From NCBI RefSeq assembly GCF_003319185.1, contig NZ_QOHJ01000011.1, positions 1 to 42,398 on the forward strand: 42,398 nucleotides of DNA. The letters are read 5' to 3'. The position numbers and the translations under genes were made by a program. This DNA comes from Blastococcus sp. TF02A-30. GTDB lineage: Bacteria; Actinomycetota; Actinomycetes; Mycobacteriales; Geodermatophilaceae. Each line of letters opens with the position of its first letter. The first letter of the stretch is position 1. This document shows, piece after piece, positions 25,837 to 33,632 of this stretch. The notes beneath the pieces were generated by a model. It was given only the letters and a program-made list of their open reading frames with translations, was not told the DNA's origin and searched no databases.

Positions 25837-27536
25837 CGCTGCCCCGCCCGGGCGGCGGCCAGCCCGGCCGCCGCCTCGCGCAGCGCCCCGAGGGTGCCCT
25901 CCGGCGGGGCCGCGGCGTCGACCAGGGCGTCGAACCGGCCGCGCTCGTAGGTGAGCAGATCGTCTGCGCGCCGCTCGAGGTCCTGGCGGGCACGGGCGGC
26001 CAGCGACCGCACCGCGGCGTCGCCGAACACCGCCTCGAGCACCCGCTGACCCAGCGCCGTCGTCCCGCCCGCGACAGCGATCTCGCCGCCGGTGAGACCG
26101 CCGGTCGAGGCGAAGACGGCGACCATCACGACCGCCCCGGCGCCGTTGACCCCCCAGGACAGCGTCCGGGCCCGGGTGCGCTTCCCGGCACCCTCGCTGC
26201 GGACCAGGTCCAGCACGGCGCTTTGCCAGTCGCGCACCTGCGCCGCAGCGCCGAGCCGGAAGTCCGGGGAGGCGTCCTCGAGGTCCTCGTCGGCCGCGGC
26301 GAGCAGCGCCGGGCCGCCCGGGGTCGCCTGCCAGGCCTGCACGGTGCGCTCCGCCGCGGCCTCCGCGGCGTCGCGCAGCAGCACCTCGACCCCGGACTCG
26401 AGCGCCTGCTGCAGCCCGTCGCCCGCCGTCGGCCGCCCGGTCAGCGCGGTGGTGACCCGGTCACGCAGCCGGCTCACGTGCCCCTGGAGCGAGCGCATCC
26501 ACTCCCCCGTGCCGACGAACTCCTGCCACCGGGCCAGCACCTCGCCGCGCAGCAGGCTGCCGTTGCCCACGCCCTCGGCGACCTCCGCGCAGGACCGCGC
26601 GTAGGCCGCGTCCGCGGCGTCCCGCAGCGCGTCGGCCGCGGCCGCCTGGCGGGCCACCGCCTCGGCCACCGCTGCCACCCGCGCGTCGAGGCTGTCGAGC
26701 GCGCCGGCCAGGGTCTGCCGGACCACCGCGGCGCGCTGCTCCTGGTCGGCGGCGAGCTCGTGCAGCCAGGACCGCAGGGGGCCGACCTGGTCGTCCGGGA
26801 GCAGGCCGTCGGCGAGCGGCCGCTCCTCGACGACGAAGAGACGGGCACCGGCCAGCCCCGCGGTGCGCAGCATCCCGGCGAGGTCGTCGGCGATCTCGCG
26901 CGCGGCCTCGGGCGGCACCCGGTCGAGGACCACGGCCAACGCGGTGCCGCGCTCCTGCGCGGTGCGGAGCAGGTCCCAGGGCACGGCGTCCGCGTACCGC
27001 GCAGCGGTGGTCACGAAGACCCAGAGGTCGGCGGCGGCCAGCAGCTGCCCGGCCAGCTCGCGGTTGCTCTCCACCACCGAGTCGACGTCGGGAGCGTCGA
27101 GCAGCGCCAGCCCGGCCGGCAGCGCGTGGCTGACCACGAGCCGGAGGCCGCTGGTCGCCATCCCCTCCCCGGTGGTGCGGGCCAGCCCGGGCAGCACCCG
27201 GTCGCCGGCGAAGGCGTCCCGGTCGTCCGGTGCGCAGACCAGCACCGGCGCGCGGGTGGTCGGGCGCAGCACCCCGGCCGTGGTCACGTGCGCGCCGAGC
27301 AGGCTGTTGACCAGCGTCGACTTGCCGGCGCCGGTCGAGCCGCCGACGACGGTCAGCAGCGGCGCGTCCAGGTCGCGCAGCCGCGGCAGCAGGTAGTCGT
27401 CGACCTGGTCGACGACGGCGTCCGCCGTCCGCCGTGCCTCGTCCCGGCCGGGGACGTCGAGGTGCAGGGGTGCTGCGGCGAGCCGGTCGCGCAGCGCCTG
27501 CAACGCGTCCGGCAGCCGGGGCGCGGGAGTGCTCAC
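25833..27536 (-). CDS. Dynamin-like GTPase (first of pair)
   Basis: The protein is 567 aa. G1 GSTGAGKST (about 66-74) and the G3 region DAPDVDSV are clear. The G4 motif, expected as N/TKxD, is replaced by VLDRVPPE, so nucleotide specificity may be relaxed or dimer-dependent. A long Ala/Glu/Arg helical region follows, and a short hydrophobic region near 450-490 could act as a membrane paddle. It is probably a membrane remodelling GTPase acting with the adjacent gene. The GTG at 27536 lies 7 bases after the hypothetical gene's stop, so all three form one operon. Confidence 0.82.
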   Translation of the reverse strand: MSTPAPRLPDALQALRDRLAAAPLHLDVPGRDEARRTADAVVDQVDDYLLPRLRDLDAPLLTVVGGSTGAGKSTLVNSLLGAHVTTAGVLRPTTRAPVLVCAPDDRDAFAGDRVLPGLARTTGEGMATSGLRLVVSHALPAGLALLDAPDVDSVVESNRELAGQLLAAADLWVFVTTAARYADAVPWDLLRTAQERGTALAVVLDRVPPEAAREIADDLAGMLRTAGLAGARLFVVEERPLADGLLPDDQVGPLRSWLHELAADQEQRAAVVRQTLAGALDSLDARVAAVAEAVARQAAAADALRDAADAAYARSCAEVAEGVGNGSLLRGEVLARWQEFVGTGEWMRSLQGHVSRLRDRVTTALTGRPTAGDGLQQALESGVEVLLRDAAEAAAERTVQAWQATPGGPALLAAADEDLEDASPDFRLGAAAQVRDWQSAVLDLVRSEGAGKRTRARTLSWGVNGAGAVVMVAVFASTGGLTGGEIAVAGGTTALGQRVLEAVFGDAAVRSLAARARQDLERRADDLLTYERGRFDALVDAAAPPEGTLGALREAAAGLAAARAGQR

Positions 27537-27543
27537 GGCCGGC

Positions 27544-28125
27544 TCAGCGGCCCAGCGCCCGGGCCGCCTTCCGCACCCCGAGCACCGCCGCACCGGCCGC
27601 GGCCAGCCACGGACCGGCGACGACCACCGGGTCGAGCACGTGGTGGCGGGCGTCCGAGCGGCCGCGGCGGGAACGCAGCCCGCCCCGGGTGAGCTCGGTG
27701 CGCAGCCCGGTCGCCGGCACGTCGGGCCGGGCGGAGGCGAAGGAGCGCAGGTGGTGCTCGGCGGCGTCGATCCGGTCGCCCGCCACGAGCAGCAGCCAGT
27801 GCGCCAGCCGGCCCTCGCTGAACCGGGCGTAGGCGAACTTCCGGACCACCCCGGACAGCCCCTTCGGCGGCTGGGCGGTGCCGAAGACGGGGGTGACGAA
27901 GGCGTGCTCGATGGACCGCTCGCGCGGCCACTTCTCCGGCTGACGCTCCGGGAAGTCCCAGTGCGCCCCGGTGTCGGCGGGGTACTGGAGCTTCGGGTAG
28001 GACGGCCGGTCCGCCGGGTTCAGGTCGACACCCCACCCGGGGATCCGGGCCCGGAGCTCGTCGCGGCTCGGCGTCGGGGTCCGCTTGTCCCGGACGTAGG
28101 CGCTGGGGATCGCGGGATCGGTCAT
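27544..28125 (-). CDS. Conserved hypothetical with C-terminal membrane helix
   Basis: The protein is 193 aa. The first 80 residues are Pro-, Arg- and aromatic-rich (PSYPKLQYPADTGAHWDFPE). The middle has a KFAYARFSEGRLAHWLLLVAGDR helix, and the end has a VVVAGPWLAAAGAAVLGV membrane segment with a basic tail. I do not recognise a domain. It heads the GTPase operon, so it may be a membrane partner of that pair. Confidence 0.65.
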   Translation of the reverse strand: MTDPAIPSAYVRDKRTPTPSRDELRARIPGWGVDLNPADRPSYPKLQYPADTGAHWDFPERQPEKWPRERSIEHAFVTPVFGTAQPPKGLSGVVRKFAYARFSEGRLAHWLLLVAGDRIDAAEHHLRSFASARPDVPATGLRTELTRGGLRSRRGRSDARHHVLDPVVVAGPWLAAAGAAVLGVRKAARALGR

Positions 28126-28138
28126 GTCGGGCTCCTCG

Positions 28139-29287
28139 TCAGGCCGCGCTGGGCAGGATCAGCGGCTTGATGCAGCCGTCCAGCTTGCTGGAGAACACGT
28201 GGTAGGCCTCGGGGATCTCCTCCAGCGGGAACCGGTGGGTGATCATCTGCCGCGGGGTGAGGTGGCCGTTGCGCACGTGCTCGAACATCCGCGGCCACTG
28301 CCGCTTCACCGGCGTCTGGTTCATCCGCAGGGTCAGCCCCTTGTTCAGCGCGTCACCGAACTTCACCGCGTTCGGGATGGGCCCGTAGGCGCCGACCACC
28401 GAGACGGTGCCGCCCTTCCGGACGCCGTCGATCGCCCAGTTCAGCGCCGTGGCCGAGCCGCCCTGCAGCTTCAGCTTCGGTCCGGCGAGCTGCTGGGTGA
28501 CGTTGCCGTCGGCCTCGGCGCCCACCGCCTCGATGACGACGTCGGCACCCAGGTAGTCGGTCTGCTTCTTCAGCTCGACGACGACGTCGTCGTGCTCGTC
28601 GTAGTCCAGCGTCTCCGCGTAGGCCATCGTGCGGGCCTTCTCCAGCCGCTCCTGCAGGTGGTCGACGACGATCACCCGGCCGGCGCCCATCAGCCAGGCG
28701 GACTGCGCGGCGACCAGGCCGACGGGTCCGGCACCGAGGACCACGACCGTGTCGCCCTCGGCGATCTCGCCGAGCTGCGCGCCGAAGTAGCCGGTGGCCG
28801 CCGCGTCGGTGAGCAGGACCGCGTCCTCGTCGTGCATCCAATCGGGGATCTTCACCGGCCCTACGTCGGCGAAGGGGACCCGCACGTACTCGGACTGGCC
28901 GCCGTCGTAGCCACCGGTGGTGTGCGAGTAGCCGTAGATGCCGCCGACCGCCGTCGCGTTCGGGTTGACGTTGTGGCAGTTGGAGTAGAGGCCACGGGCG
29001 CAGAACCAGCACGACCCGCAGAAGATGTTGAAGGGCACCATGACCCGGTCCCCCACCTGCAGGTTCTGCACCGAGGACCCGACCTGCTCCACCACGCCGA
29101 TGAACTCGTGGCCGAACGTGTGCCCGACGCGGGTGTCCGGCATCATCCCGTGGTAGAGGTGCAGGTCGGAGCCGCAGATGGCGGCCAGGGTGACCCGCAC
29201 GATCGCGTCGTTGGGGTGCTCGACGACCGGCATCGGCTTGTCCTCGACGCGGATCTTGTAGGGGCCGCGGTAGACCATCGCGCGCAC
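28139..29287 (-). CDS. Zinc-dependent alcohol dehydrogenase, formaldehyde-dehydrogenase-like
   Basis: The protein is 382 aa, medium-chain dehydrogenase family. Catalytic zinc ligands are in AAICGSDLHLYHG and GHEFIG; the structural zinc lobe CGSCWFCARGLYSNC has all four cysteines. The Rossmann motif is VVVLGAGPVGLVAA, with VVDHLQERLEKA giving an NAD-type acidic residue. Glutathione-independent formaldehyde dehydrogenases and threonine-type enzymes share this layout; the substrate is open. GTG at 29287 is chosen because AAGGAG lies 6 nt upstream; ATG at 29278 is possible. Confidence 0.88.
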   Translation of the reverse strand: MRAMVYRGPYKIRVEDKPMPVVEHPNDAIVRVTLAAICGSDLHLYHGMMPDTRVGHTFGHEFIGVVEQVGSSVQNLQVGDRVMVPFNIFCGSCWFCARGLYSNCHNVNPNATAVGGIYGYSHTTGGYDGGQSEYVRVPFADVGPVKIPDWMHDEDAVLLTDAAATGYFGAQLGEIAEGDTVVVLGAGPVGLVAAQSAWLMGAGRVIVVDHLQERLEKARTMAYAETLDYDEHDDVVVELKKQTDYLGADVVIEAVGAEADGNVTQQLAGPKLKLQGGSATALNWAIDGVRKGGTVSVVGAYGPIPNAVKFGDALNKGLTLRMNQTPVKRQWPRMFEHVRNGHLTPRQMITHRFPLEEIPEAYHVFSSKLDGCIKPLILPSAA

Positions 29288-29370
29288 GCGGAGCTCCTTG
29301 TCGTCCTGCGCCTCCGAGCGGCGCCGCCGGCCCCGACCCTGCCCGGCACGCTCCCGGCCGAAACCGGCGC

Positions 29371-29916
29371 TCAGCGCAGGCGCTGCGGCAGACCGGCCGT
29401 CACCAGCCACACCCGCTGCGCGTCCCCCCCCACCCGGGCGTTGAGGACGCCGAGCTCGTCGCGGAAGCGGCGTCCCGACGGGGTGGCCGGCACGACACCG
29501 CTGCCGACCTCGTTGCTCACGGCCACGACCCGGCGGCGGGTGCCGGCCCAGGCCGTCACGAGGCCGTCGACCGCGGCGGCCAGCCGCCGGTCGGCACCCG
29601 GCTCCCCCGCCCAGACGCCGACGGCGTCCATGGTCCCGGCCAGCCAGGTGGTCAGGCAGTCCACGAGGACCGGCGGGCCGGGCCGCCCGAGGACGGCGGC
29701 CAGGTCGAGCGTCTCGACCGTGCGCCAGGACGCCGGCCGCCGGGCGCGGTGCAGCGCGACCCGGGCGGCCCACTCGGGGTCGTCGTCCCCGGGCGGCAGC
29801 CCGCAGGCGACGTAGTCGACGCTGCGCTCCCGCGCGAGCAGCCGCTCGGCGTAGGTGGACTTCCCGGAACGGGCCCCACCGAGCACGAGCACACGACGGG
29901 GACGGCGGAGCTGCAC
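29371..29916 (-). CDS. cobU: Adenosylcobinamide kinase / GTP:cobinamide-phosphate guanylyltransferase
   Basis: The protein is 181 aa, the CobU length. The P-loop GGARSGKST (13-21) is followed by a DYVACGLPPGDDD strand, LVDCLTTWLAG and VSNEVGSGVVP, all typical of CobU/CobP. It phosphorylates adenosylcobinamide and transfers GMP to it in nucleotide-loop assembly of B12. No other cobalamin genes are in the window. The GTG at 29916 is placed at the start of homology. Confidence 0.9.
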   Translation of the reverse strand: MQLRRPRRVLVLGGARSGKSTYAERLLARERSVDYVACGLPPGDDDPEWAARVALHRARRPASWRTVETLDLAAVLGRPGPPVLVDCLTTWLAGTMDAVGVWAGEPGADRRLAAAVDGLVTAWAGTRRRVVAVSNEVGSGVVPATPSGRRFRDELGVLNARVGGDAQRVWLVTAGLPQRLR

Positions 29917-29968
29917 GGTCCGCAGTCTGCCGGGGCGGGGGGACGCGGCAGGTGACCGGCGCGGCCGG

Positions 29969-30337
29969 TCAGCCCGGCCCGGCCGCCGGCGTACGCCGTT
30001 CGACCAGCTCGTACAGCTGGCCGTCGGGTGCGGTGAAGTGCACGTAGCGCTCGCGCTCGTTGCCCGACACGGACGGGTCGACGGCGACGCCGGATCGGAC
30101 GAGTTCGGCCACGGCGGCGTCCAGGTCGTCGACCAGGAAGCCCAGGCTCCGCTGCGTCGGGCCCATGCCCTCGGGCGAGGCGATCGCGAACGACGACCCG
30201 TCCGGCAGGTCGAAGAGGTCGGCCTCCACGCCCTCGACGGGCGCCGGACGCATCCCGAGCACCTCCTGGGCGAAGACCCGCATCTCGGCTCGCGCGCTGG
30301 TCGCCGTTCCGGCGAACACGATCCCGCGGATGTCCAC
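29969..30337 (-). CDS. VOC (glyoxalase/bleomycin resistance) superfamily protein
   Basis: The protein is 122 aa with a single-domain VOC fold: it starts GIVFAGTATSARAEMRVFAQ, then LGFLVDDLDAAVAELVRSGV, and ends YVHFTAPDGQLYELVER with the family Glu. The first metal ligand of typical enzymes (early His or Glu) is Phe/Ala here, so it may bind ligand without catalysis. The GTG at 30337 follows GGAGG. It lies divergent to aztD and upstream of cobU on the same strand. Confidence 0.82.
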   Translation of the reverse strand: MDIRGIVFAGTATSARAEMRVFAQEVLGMRPAPVEGVEADLFDLPDGSSFAIASPEGMGPTQRSLGFLVDDLDAAVAELVRSGVAVDPSVSGNERERYVHFTAPDGQLYELVERRTPAAGPG

Positions 30338-30390
30338 CCGGCACCTCCTGGCAGTGGTCGGTCCGGCCACACTATCCGCCCCCGCCTTAA

Positions 30391-30405
30391 TGAGAATGAT
30401 TCCCG
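30391..30405 (+). promoter_or_regulatory. Zur-like box upstream of aztD
   Basis: TGAGAATGATTCCCG is an imperfect palindrome (GAGAAT-G-ATTCCC) close to actinobacterial Zur boxes of the TGAAAATGATTTTCA type. It is followed by TATATG (30410), a candidate -10. The site is 50 bases upstream of the aztD start, where Zn-loaded Zur would repress. A Fur-type site is the alternative, but the zinc genes favour Zur. Confidence 0.65.
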
Positions 30406-30454
30406 TTCCTATATGGTCCTCGACACCTACCGGAACCACCCGAGGAGCTGCACC

Positions 30455-31735
30455 ATGCGTCCCGCCCCCGCCCTCCGCGTCGCCGCGCTCAGCGCGGCGC
30501 TGCCGCTCGCCCTGGCGACCGGCTGCGCCTCCACCGACGGCGAAGCCGCCGCGGCGCCCACCAGCGAGGCCCCCGCCTCCGCCGAGCCGACCGAGGTGGC
30601 GGCCGGCGCGCCACGCCTGGCGCTCACCTACGACGGCGGCATCCAGGTGCTCGACGCGACCACGCTCGAGGTCCTCGCCGACGAGCCGCTCGACGGCTTC
30701 AACCGGCTCAACCCCGTCGGCGACGGCCGGCACTTCCTGGTCTCGACGCAGGGCGGGTTCCAGCTGCTCGACGGCGGCGCCTGGGCCGAGCCGCACGGTG
30801 ACCACGCGCACTACTACACCGCCGACCCCCGGCTGACCGACGTCGTCTTCGCGGCGGAGAAGCCCGGCCACGTCGTCGCGCACGCCGGCCGGACCGTGCT
30901 GTTCGACGACGGCACCGGCGCCGTCACCGCCTTCGACAGCGCGCACGTCGCCGACGAGGACGTCGAGCTGCGCGAGCTGTCCACGCCCGAGGCCCACCAC
31001 GGCGTGGCCGTCGAGCTGGAGGACGGCACGATGCTGGTCTCCGACGGCGACGAGGAGTCGCGCTCCGGCGTCCGCATCCTGGACGCCGACGGCGAGGAGA
31101 TCGCGGCCCGCGACGACTGCCCCAACGTGCACGGCGAGACCGTCGCCGCGGACGACGCCATCGTCATCGGCTGCCAGGACGGCGCGGTGCTCTACCGCGA
31201 CGGGGAGCTGACCAAGATCCAGAGCCCGGACGCGTACGGCCGGATCGGCAACCAGTTCGGCACGGACGGGTCCCCGATCGTCCTCGGTGACTACGAGCGC
31301 AGCGCCGAGGACCGCTCCAGCACCGTGGCGCTGATCGACACCACGACCGCCGAGCTGCGGTTGGTCGACCTCCCCGCGCCGTACTGGTACCGCTCCTTCG
31401 CCCGCGGCGCCGAGGGCGAGGCACTGGTCCTCACCTACGACGGGTCCCTGCAGGTCATCGACCCGGTCTCCGGCGCGATCACGCGCTCCATCCCGGTGAC
31501 CGGCCAGTGGGAGGAGTCCGACGACTGGCAGGACCCGCACCCGCAGGTGTTCGTCGTCGACGGCATCGCCTACGTTGCCGAGCCGGCCACCCAGGAGATC
31601 CACGCCGTGGACGTCGCCGGCGGCACGGTGTGGAAGTCCGCCTCCCTCGACGTGACCCCCAACGAGCTGTCCGGCGTCTCGGGCGACGTCGAGCACGGCG
31701 CCGAGCACGACCACGAGGGCGAGCACGACGAGTGA
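30455..31735 (+). CDS. aztD: Zinc metallochaperone AztD
   Basis: The protein is 426 aa. A lipoprotein signal ends at Cys24 (LATGC), followed by an Ala/Glu/Pro linker and a seven-bladed-propeller-like repeat pattern (GIQVLDATTLEV; GVRILDADGEEI; SLQVIDPVSGAI). His-rich patches are HGDHAHYY and the C-terminal AEHDHEGEHDE, which fit the family role of holding zinc outside the membrane and passing it to AztC. GAGGAG precedes the ATG. Its stop overlaps the aztC GTG, so the two are translated together. Confidence 0.88.
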   Translation: MRPAPALRVAALSAALPLALATGCASTDGEAAAAPTSEAPASAEPTEVAAGAPRLALTYDGGIQVLDATTLEVLADEPLDGFNRLNPVGDGRHFLVSTQGGFQLLDGGAWAEPHGDHAHYYTADPRLTDVVFAAEKPGHVVAHAGRTVLFDDGTGAVTAFDSAHVADEDVELRELSTPEAHHGVAVELEDGTMLVSDGDEESRSGVRILDADGEEIAARDDCPNVHGETVAADDAIVIGCQDGAVLYRDGELTKIQSPDAYGRIGNQFGTDGSPIVLGDYERSAEDRSSTVALIDTTTAELRLVDLPAPYWYRSFARGAEGEALVLTYDGSLQVIDPVSGAITRSIPVTGQWEESDDWQDPHPQVFVVDGIAYVAEPATQEIHAVDVAGGTVWKSASLDVTPNELSGVSGDVEHGAEHDHEGEHDE

Positions 31736-32604
31736 GCCGCCCGTCCGCACTGGGGACCGTGGCCCTGGCCTGCTGCCTCGCGTGCGGGCTCGCCGGCTGC
31801 GCCGGCACCGCGGGAGCTGACGACGACGGTCGCGTCGACGTCGTCGTCAGCTCCTACCCGCTGGAGTACGTCGCCGAGGAGATCGGCGGCGAGCACGTCG
31901 ACGTCGCGAACCTGACCCCACCGGGCGGTGACACGCACGGGCTCGAGCCGAGCCCGCAGGACGTCGCCACCCTGGGCGAGGCCGACGTCGTCGTGCACGT
32001 GACCGGGGGGCTGCAGGCGGCCGTCGACGAGGTGGTCGAGCAGCAGCAGCCCGAGCACCTGGTGGACGCCGCACCGCTGGCCGACCTCCCAGGGGATCCG
32101 CACTTCTGGCTCGACCCGCTCCGGATGGCCGCGCTCGGGCGGGACCTGGCCGACGAGCTGGGTGAGATCGACCCGGAGCGAGCCGGCGAGTACGCGGCCA
32201 ACGCCGACCGGCTGGAGGAGTCGCTGGCGGCGCTCGACACCCGGTTCGCCGAGGAGCTCGCCCCGTGCCGCGGGGCGACGCTGGTCGCCTCGCACGAGGC
32301 GTTCGGCTACCTCGCCGACCGCTACGGGCTGCACCAGGTGGGCGTCGCCGGTCTCGACCCGCACGTCGAGGTCTCCCCCGCGCGGCTGCGCCGGGCCGCC
32401 GCGGAGGTCCGGGACACCGGCGCGCGCACGGTGTTCTTCGAGCAGGCGGCCGGGGACGACGTGGCCCGGGCGCTCGCGGACGAGCTGGGTCTGGCCACCG
32501 ACGTGCTGCACCCGATCGAACGGGTGGCCGAGGGCGACAGCTATCCCGAGCTGATGGAGGCCAACCTCGCCGCCCTGCGCGCCGGCCTGGCCTGCGCCGC
32601 CTGA
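31732..32604 (+). CDS. aztC: Zinc ABC-transporter binding protein AztC
   Basis: The protein is 290 aa, a cluster A-I (ZnuA-type) binding protein with a lipobox at Cys23 (GLAGC). Zinc-ligand segments are visible: GGDTHGLEPSPQD, GDPHFWLDP, ASHEAFGYL and a late acidic FFEQAAGDD. It lacks the long His-rich loop of ZnuA, as is normal for AztC, which instead receives zinc from AztD. The permease and ATPase genes (aztA, aztB) expected in the operon are absent here. A strong terminator follows. Confidence 0.9.
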   Translation: MSRPSALGTVALACCLACGLAGCAGTAGADDDGRVDVVVSSYPLEYVAEEIGGEHVDVANLTPPGGDTHGLEPSPQDVATLGEADVVVHVTGGLQAAVDEVVEQQQPEHLVDAAPLADLPGDPHFWLDPLRMAALGRDLADELGEIDPERAGEYAANADRLEESLAALDTRFAEELAPCRGATLVASHEAFGYLADRYGLHQVGVAGLDPHVEVSPARLRRAAAEVRDTGARTVFFEQAAGDDVARALADELGLATDVLHPIERVAEGDSYPELMEANLAALRAGLACAA

Positions 32605-32658
32605 GCACCCACGACGGCCCCGATCGGCGCGACTGCCGGTCGGGGCCGTCGCGGGTGC
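32605..32658 (+). terminator. Long hairpin terminator of aztDC
   Basis: GCACCC (32605) pairs with GGGTGC (32653), enclosing a 15-bp inner stem that starts ACGGCCCCGA (32614) and returns TCGGGGCCGT (32640-32649) around a GCGACT loop. It lies directly after the aztC stop. Confidence 0.8.
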
Positions 32659-32689
32659 TGCCGGTGGAGCCCCGTCCGGGAACGACGAA

Positions 32690-32716
32690 GGCCCTCGACT
32701 GGAGAGGTCGAGGGCC
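32690..32716 (-). terminator. tRNA-type terminator hairpin
   Basis: A perfect 10-bp stem GGCCCTCGAC (32690-32699) / complement (32707-32716) with a 7-nt loop lies downstream, in minus-strand sense, of the tRNA fragment. It is followed on that strand by TTCGTCGTT. It is best read as the original tRNA's terminator, left on the chromosome side. Confidence 0.65.
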
Positions 32717-32727
32717 CTGCGGGGAGC

Positions 32728-32763
32728 TCCCCCGATTGGACTCGAACCAATAACCCTGCGATT
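32728..32763 (-). other. tRNA 3'-end fragment: probable attachment site
   Basis: On the minus strand this encodes a T arm ATTGG-TTCGAGT-CCAAT, the 3' acceptor strand CGGGGGA and a G discriminator (32727). A variable loop (GGGTT) and the 3' side of an anticodon stem precede the T arm. The anticodon itself, D arm and 5' acceptor strand (expected TCCCCCG) are absent, and the sequence to the right has no cloverleaf match. A 3' tRNA fragment of about 36 bases next to an intact terminator is what site-specific integration into a tRNA gene leaves. The tRNA identity is uncertain (tRNA-Asn-like). Confidence 0.7.
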
Positions 32764-32839
32764 TGATCTTGAGGCGATTGCTCGCGTTGGCACGCGTTGA
32801 ACACGCAGGTCAGATACGGTGCGGAGCGTTGGCTGCGAC

Positions 32840-32862
32840 GGTTGCGAGCGACTGGTTGCGAG
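32840..32862. repeat. Direct repeat GGTTGCGAG x2
   Basis: GGTTGCGAG occurs at 32840-32848 and 32854-32862, 14 bases apart, about 80 bases from the tRNA fragment. Integrase arm sites or excisionase sites have this size and position, but no integrase is in view. Confidence 0.4.
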
Positions 32863-33163
32863 AGTATTGGGTGCCTAAAGAGTGCCTGTCACAGTGGCTC
32901 GCCGGCAGCTTCGATCACCGGGTCCGGCGCCTCGGTGGGCCGCCGAAGATCCACTCTTCGCCACTGACTTCACCCCTTCCTCGACGGGTGTCCCACCGGG
33001 GCAGCGTGACACCCCGCGCGGCTGACATCCCGTCGTCGCGATCGAGACAGAAGCAGAGTTCCTCGTAGCCACTCCCCCACGGACCAACGAAACCCCACGA
33101 CGCGACACGACTCGCCTCGACCGGAGCTTCGCTAGACATCTGATCCATCGCCGCCGGACCCGA

Positions 33164-33230
33164 CTTTTCGGCGGGGTGTCACCAAACGGCTCCGAAAAGC
33201 GCCTTCTCCCGGTGAGAGCAACTACTCACC
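33164..33230. promoter_or_regulatory. Two inverted repeats upstream of the coupled gene pair
   Basis: CTTTTCGG (33164-33171) is matched by CCGAAAAG (33192-33199) with a 20-nt spacer. GGTGAG (33211-33216) is matched by CTCACC (33225-33230). Both lie within 80 bases of the 33243 start and could be operators or a leader hairpin. Confidence 0.4.
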
Positions 33231-33242
33231 AGCGGAGCAGGG

Positions 33243-33632
33243 ATGTGCGGTCAGCCGAGACGACGGACGGCGGCAGCCCCTGCGCTGGCACCGTCCCACG
33301 TCTCCCCTGCTTGCTGCGGCGTGCTGCAGGACCTCGTCGACTGCTACAGCGGCGACACCCACCGTCTGCTCACCGACCTGGCCGACGTCATCGGCGCCAG
33401 CATCGCCTACGTCGACCGGCCCACCGTCGAAGCGCACCTCGAGCGGCCCCTGTCCGACCGGGAGTGGGCCGTCACCGCCCAGCAGTTCACGGCCATGGCC
33501 TTCGACGACCACGTCGGAGACGCCGGCAGCCTGCGCACCGACTGGATCGAGGACGTCCTGGGCAGGGCCGGCGTACCCGGTCGTGGCCACACCGGTCAGC
33601 CCGTCGCCGCATCTCCATTGGCCGGGGCATGA
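33243..33632 (+). CDS. Hypothetical protein of mobile-element type
   Basis: The protein is 129 aa. After a basic, Pro-rich start there is a helical region (LVDCYSGDTHRLLTDLADVI, then LSDREWAVTAQQFTAMAFDDH and LRTDWIEDVLGRAGV). I do not recognise a named domain; similar short proteins occur in actinobacterial integrative elements. GGAG lies 5 nt upstream of the ATG. The stop overlaps the next gene's ATG (ATGA at 33629-33632), which supports both as real. Confidence 0.55.
   Translation: MCGQPRRRTAAAPALAPSHVSPACCGVLQDLVDCYSGDTHRLLTDLADVIGASIAYVDRPTVEAHLERPLSDREWAVTAQQFTAMAFDDHVGDAGSLRTDWIEDVLGRAGVPGRGHTGQPVAASPLAGA

Larger units (their letters stand above)
32764..33242. other. Less GC-rich spacer with repeats; no convincing gene
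   Basis: About 480 bases without a supportable gene; short open frames here lack codon bias and homology. The stretch is visibly poorer in G and C than both sides. It holds a 9-bp direct repeat near 32840-32862 and two inverted repeats near its right end. This fits the border of an integrated element. Confidence 0.5.

Noticed and set aside
32725..32800. A complete tRNA gene on the minus strand
   Set aside because: No anticodon loop, D arm or 5' acceptor strand can be found, so only the 3' part exists.
32763..33148. Short open frames in the low-GC spacer
   Set aside because: No codon bias, no ribosome binding site and no recognisable domains.
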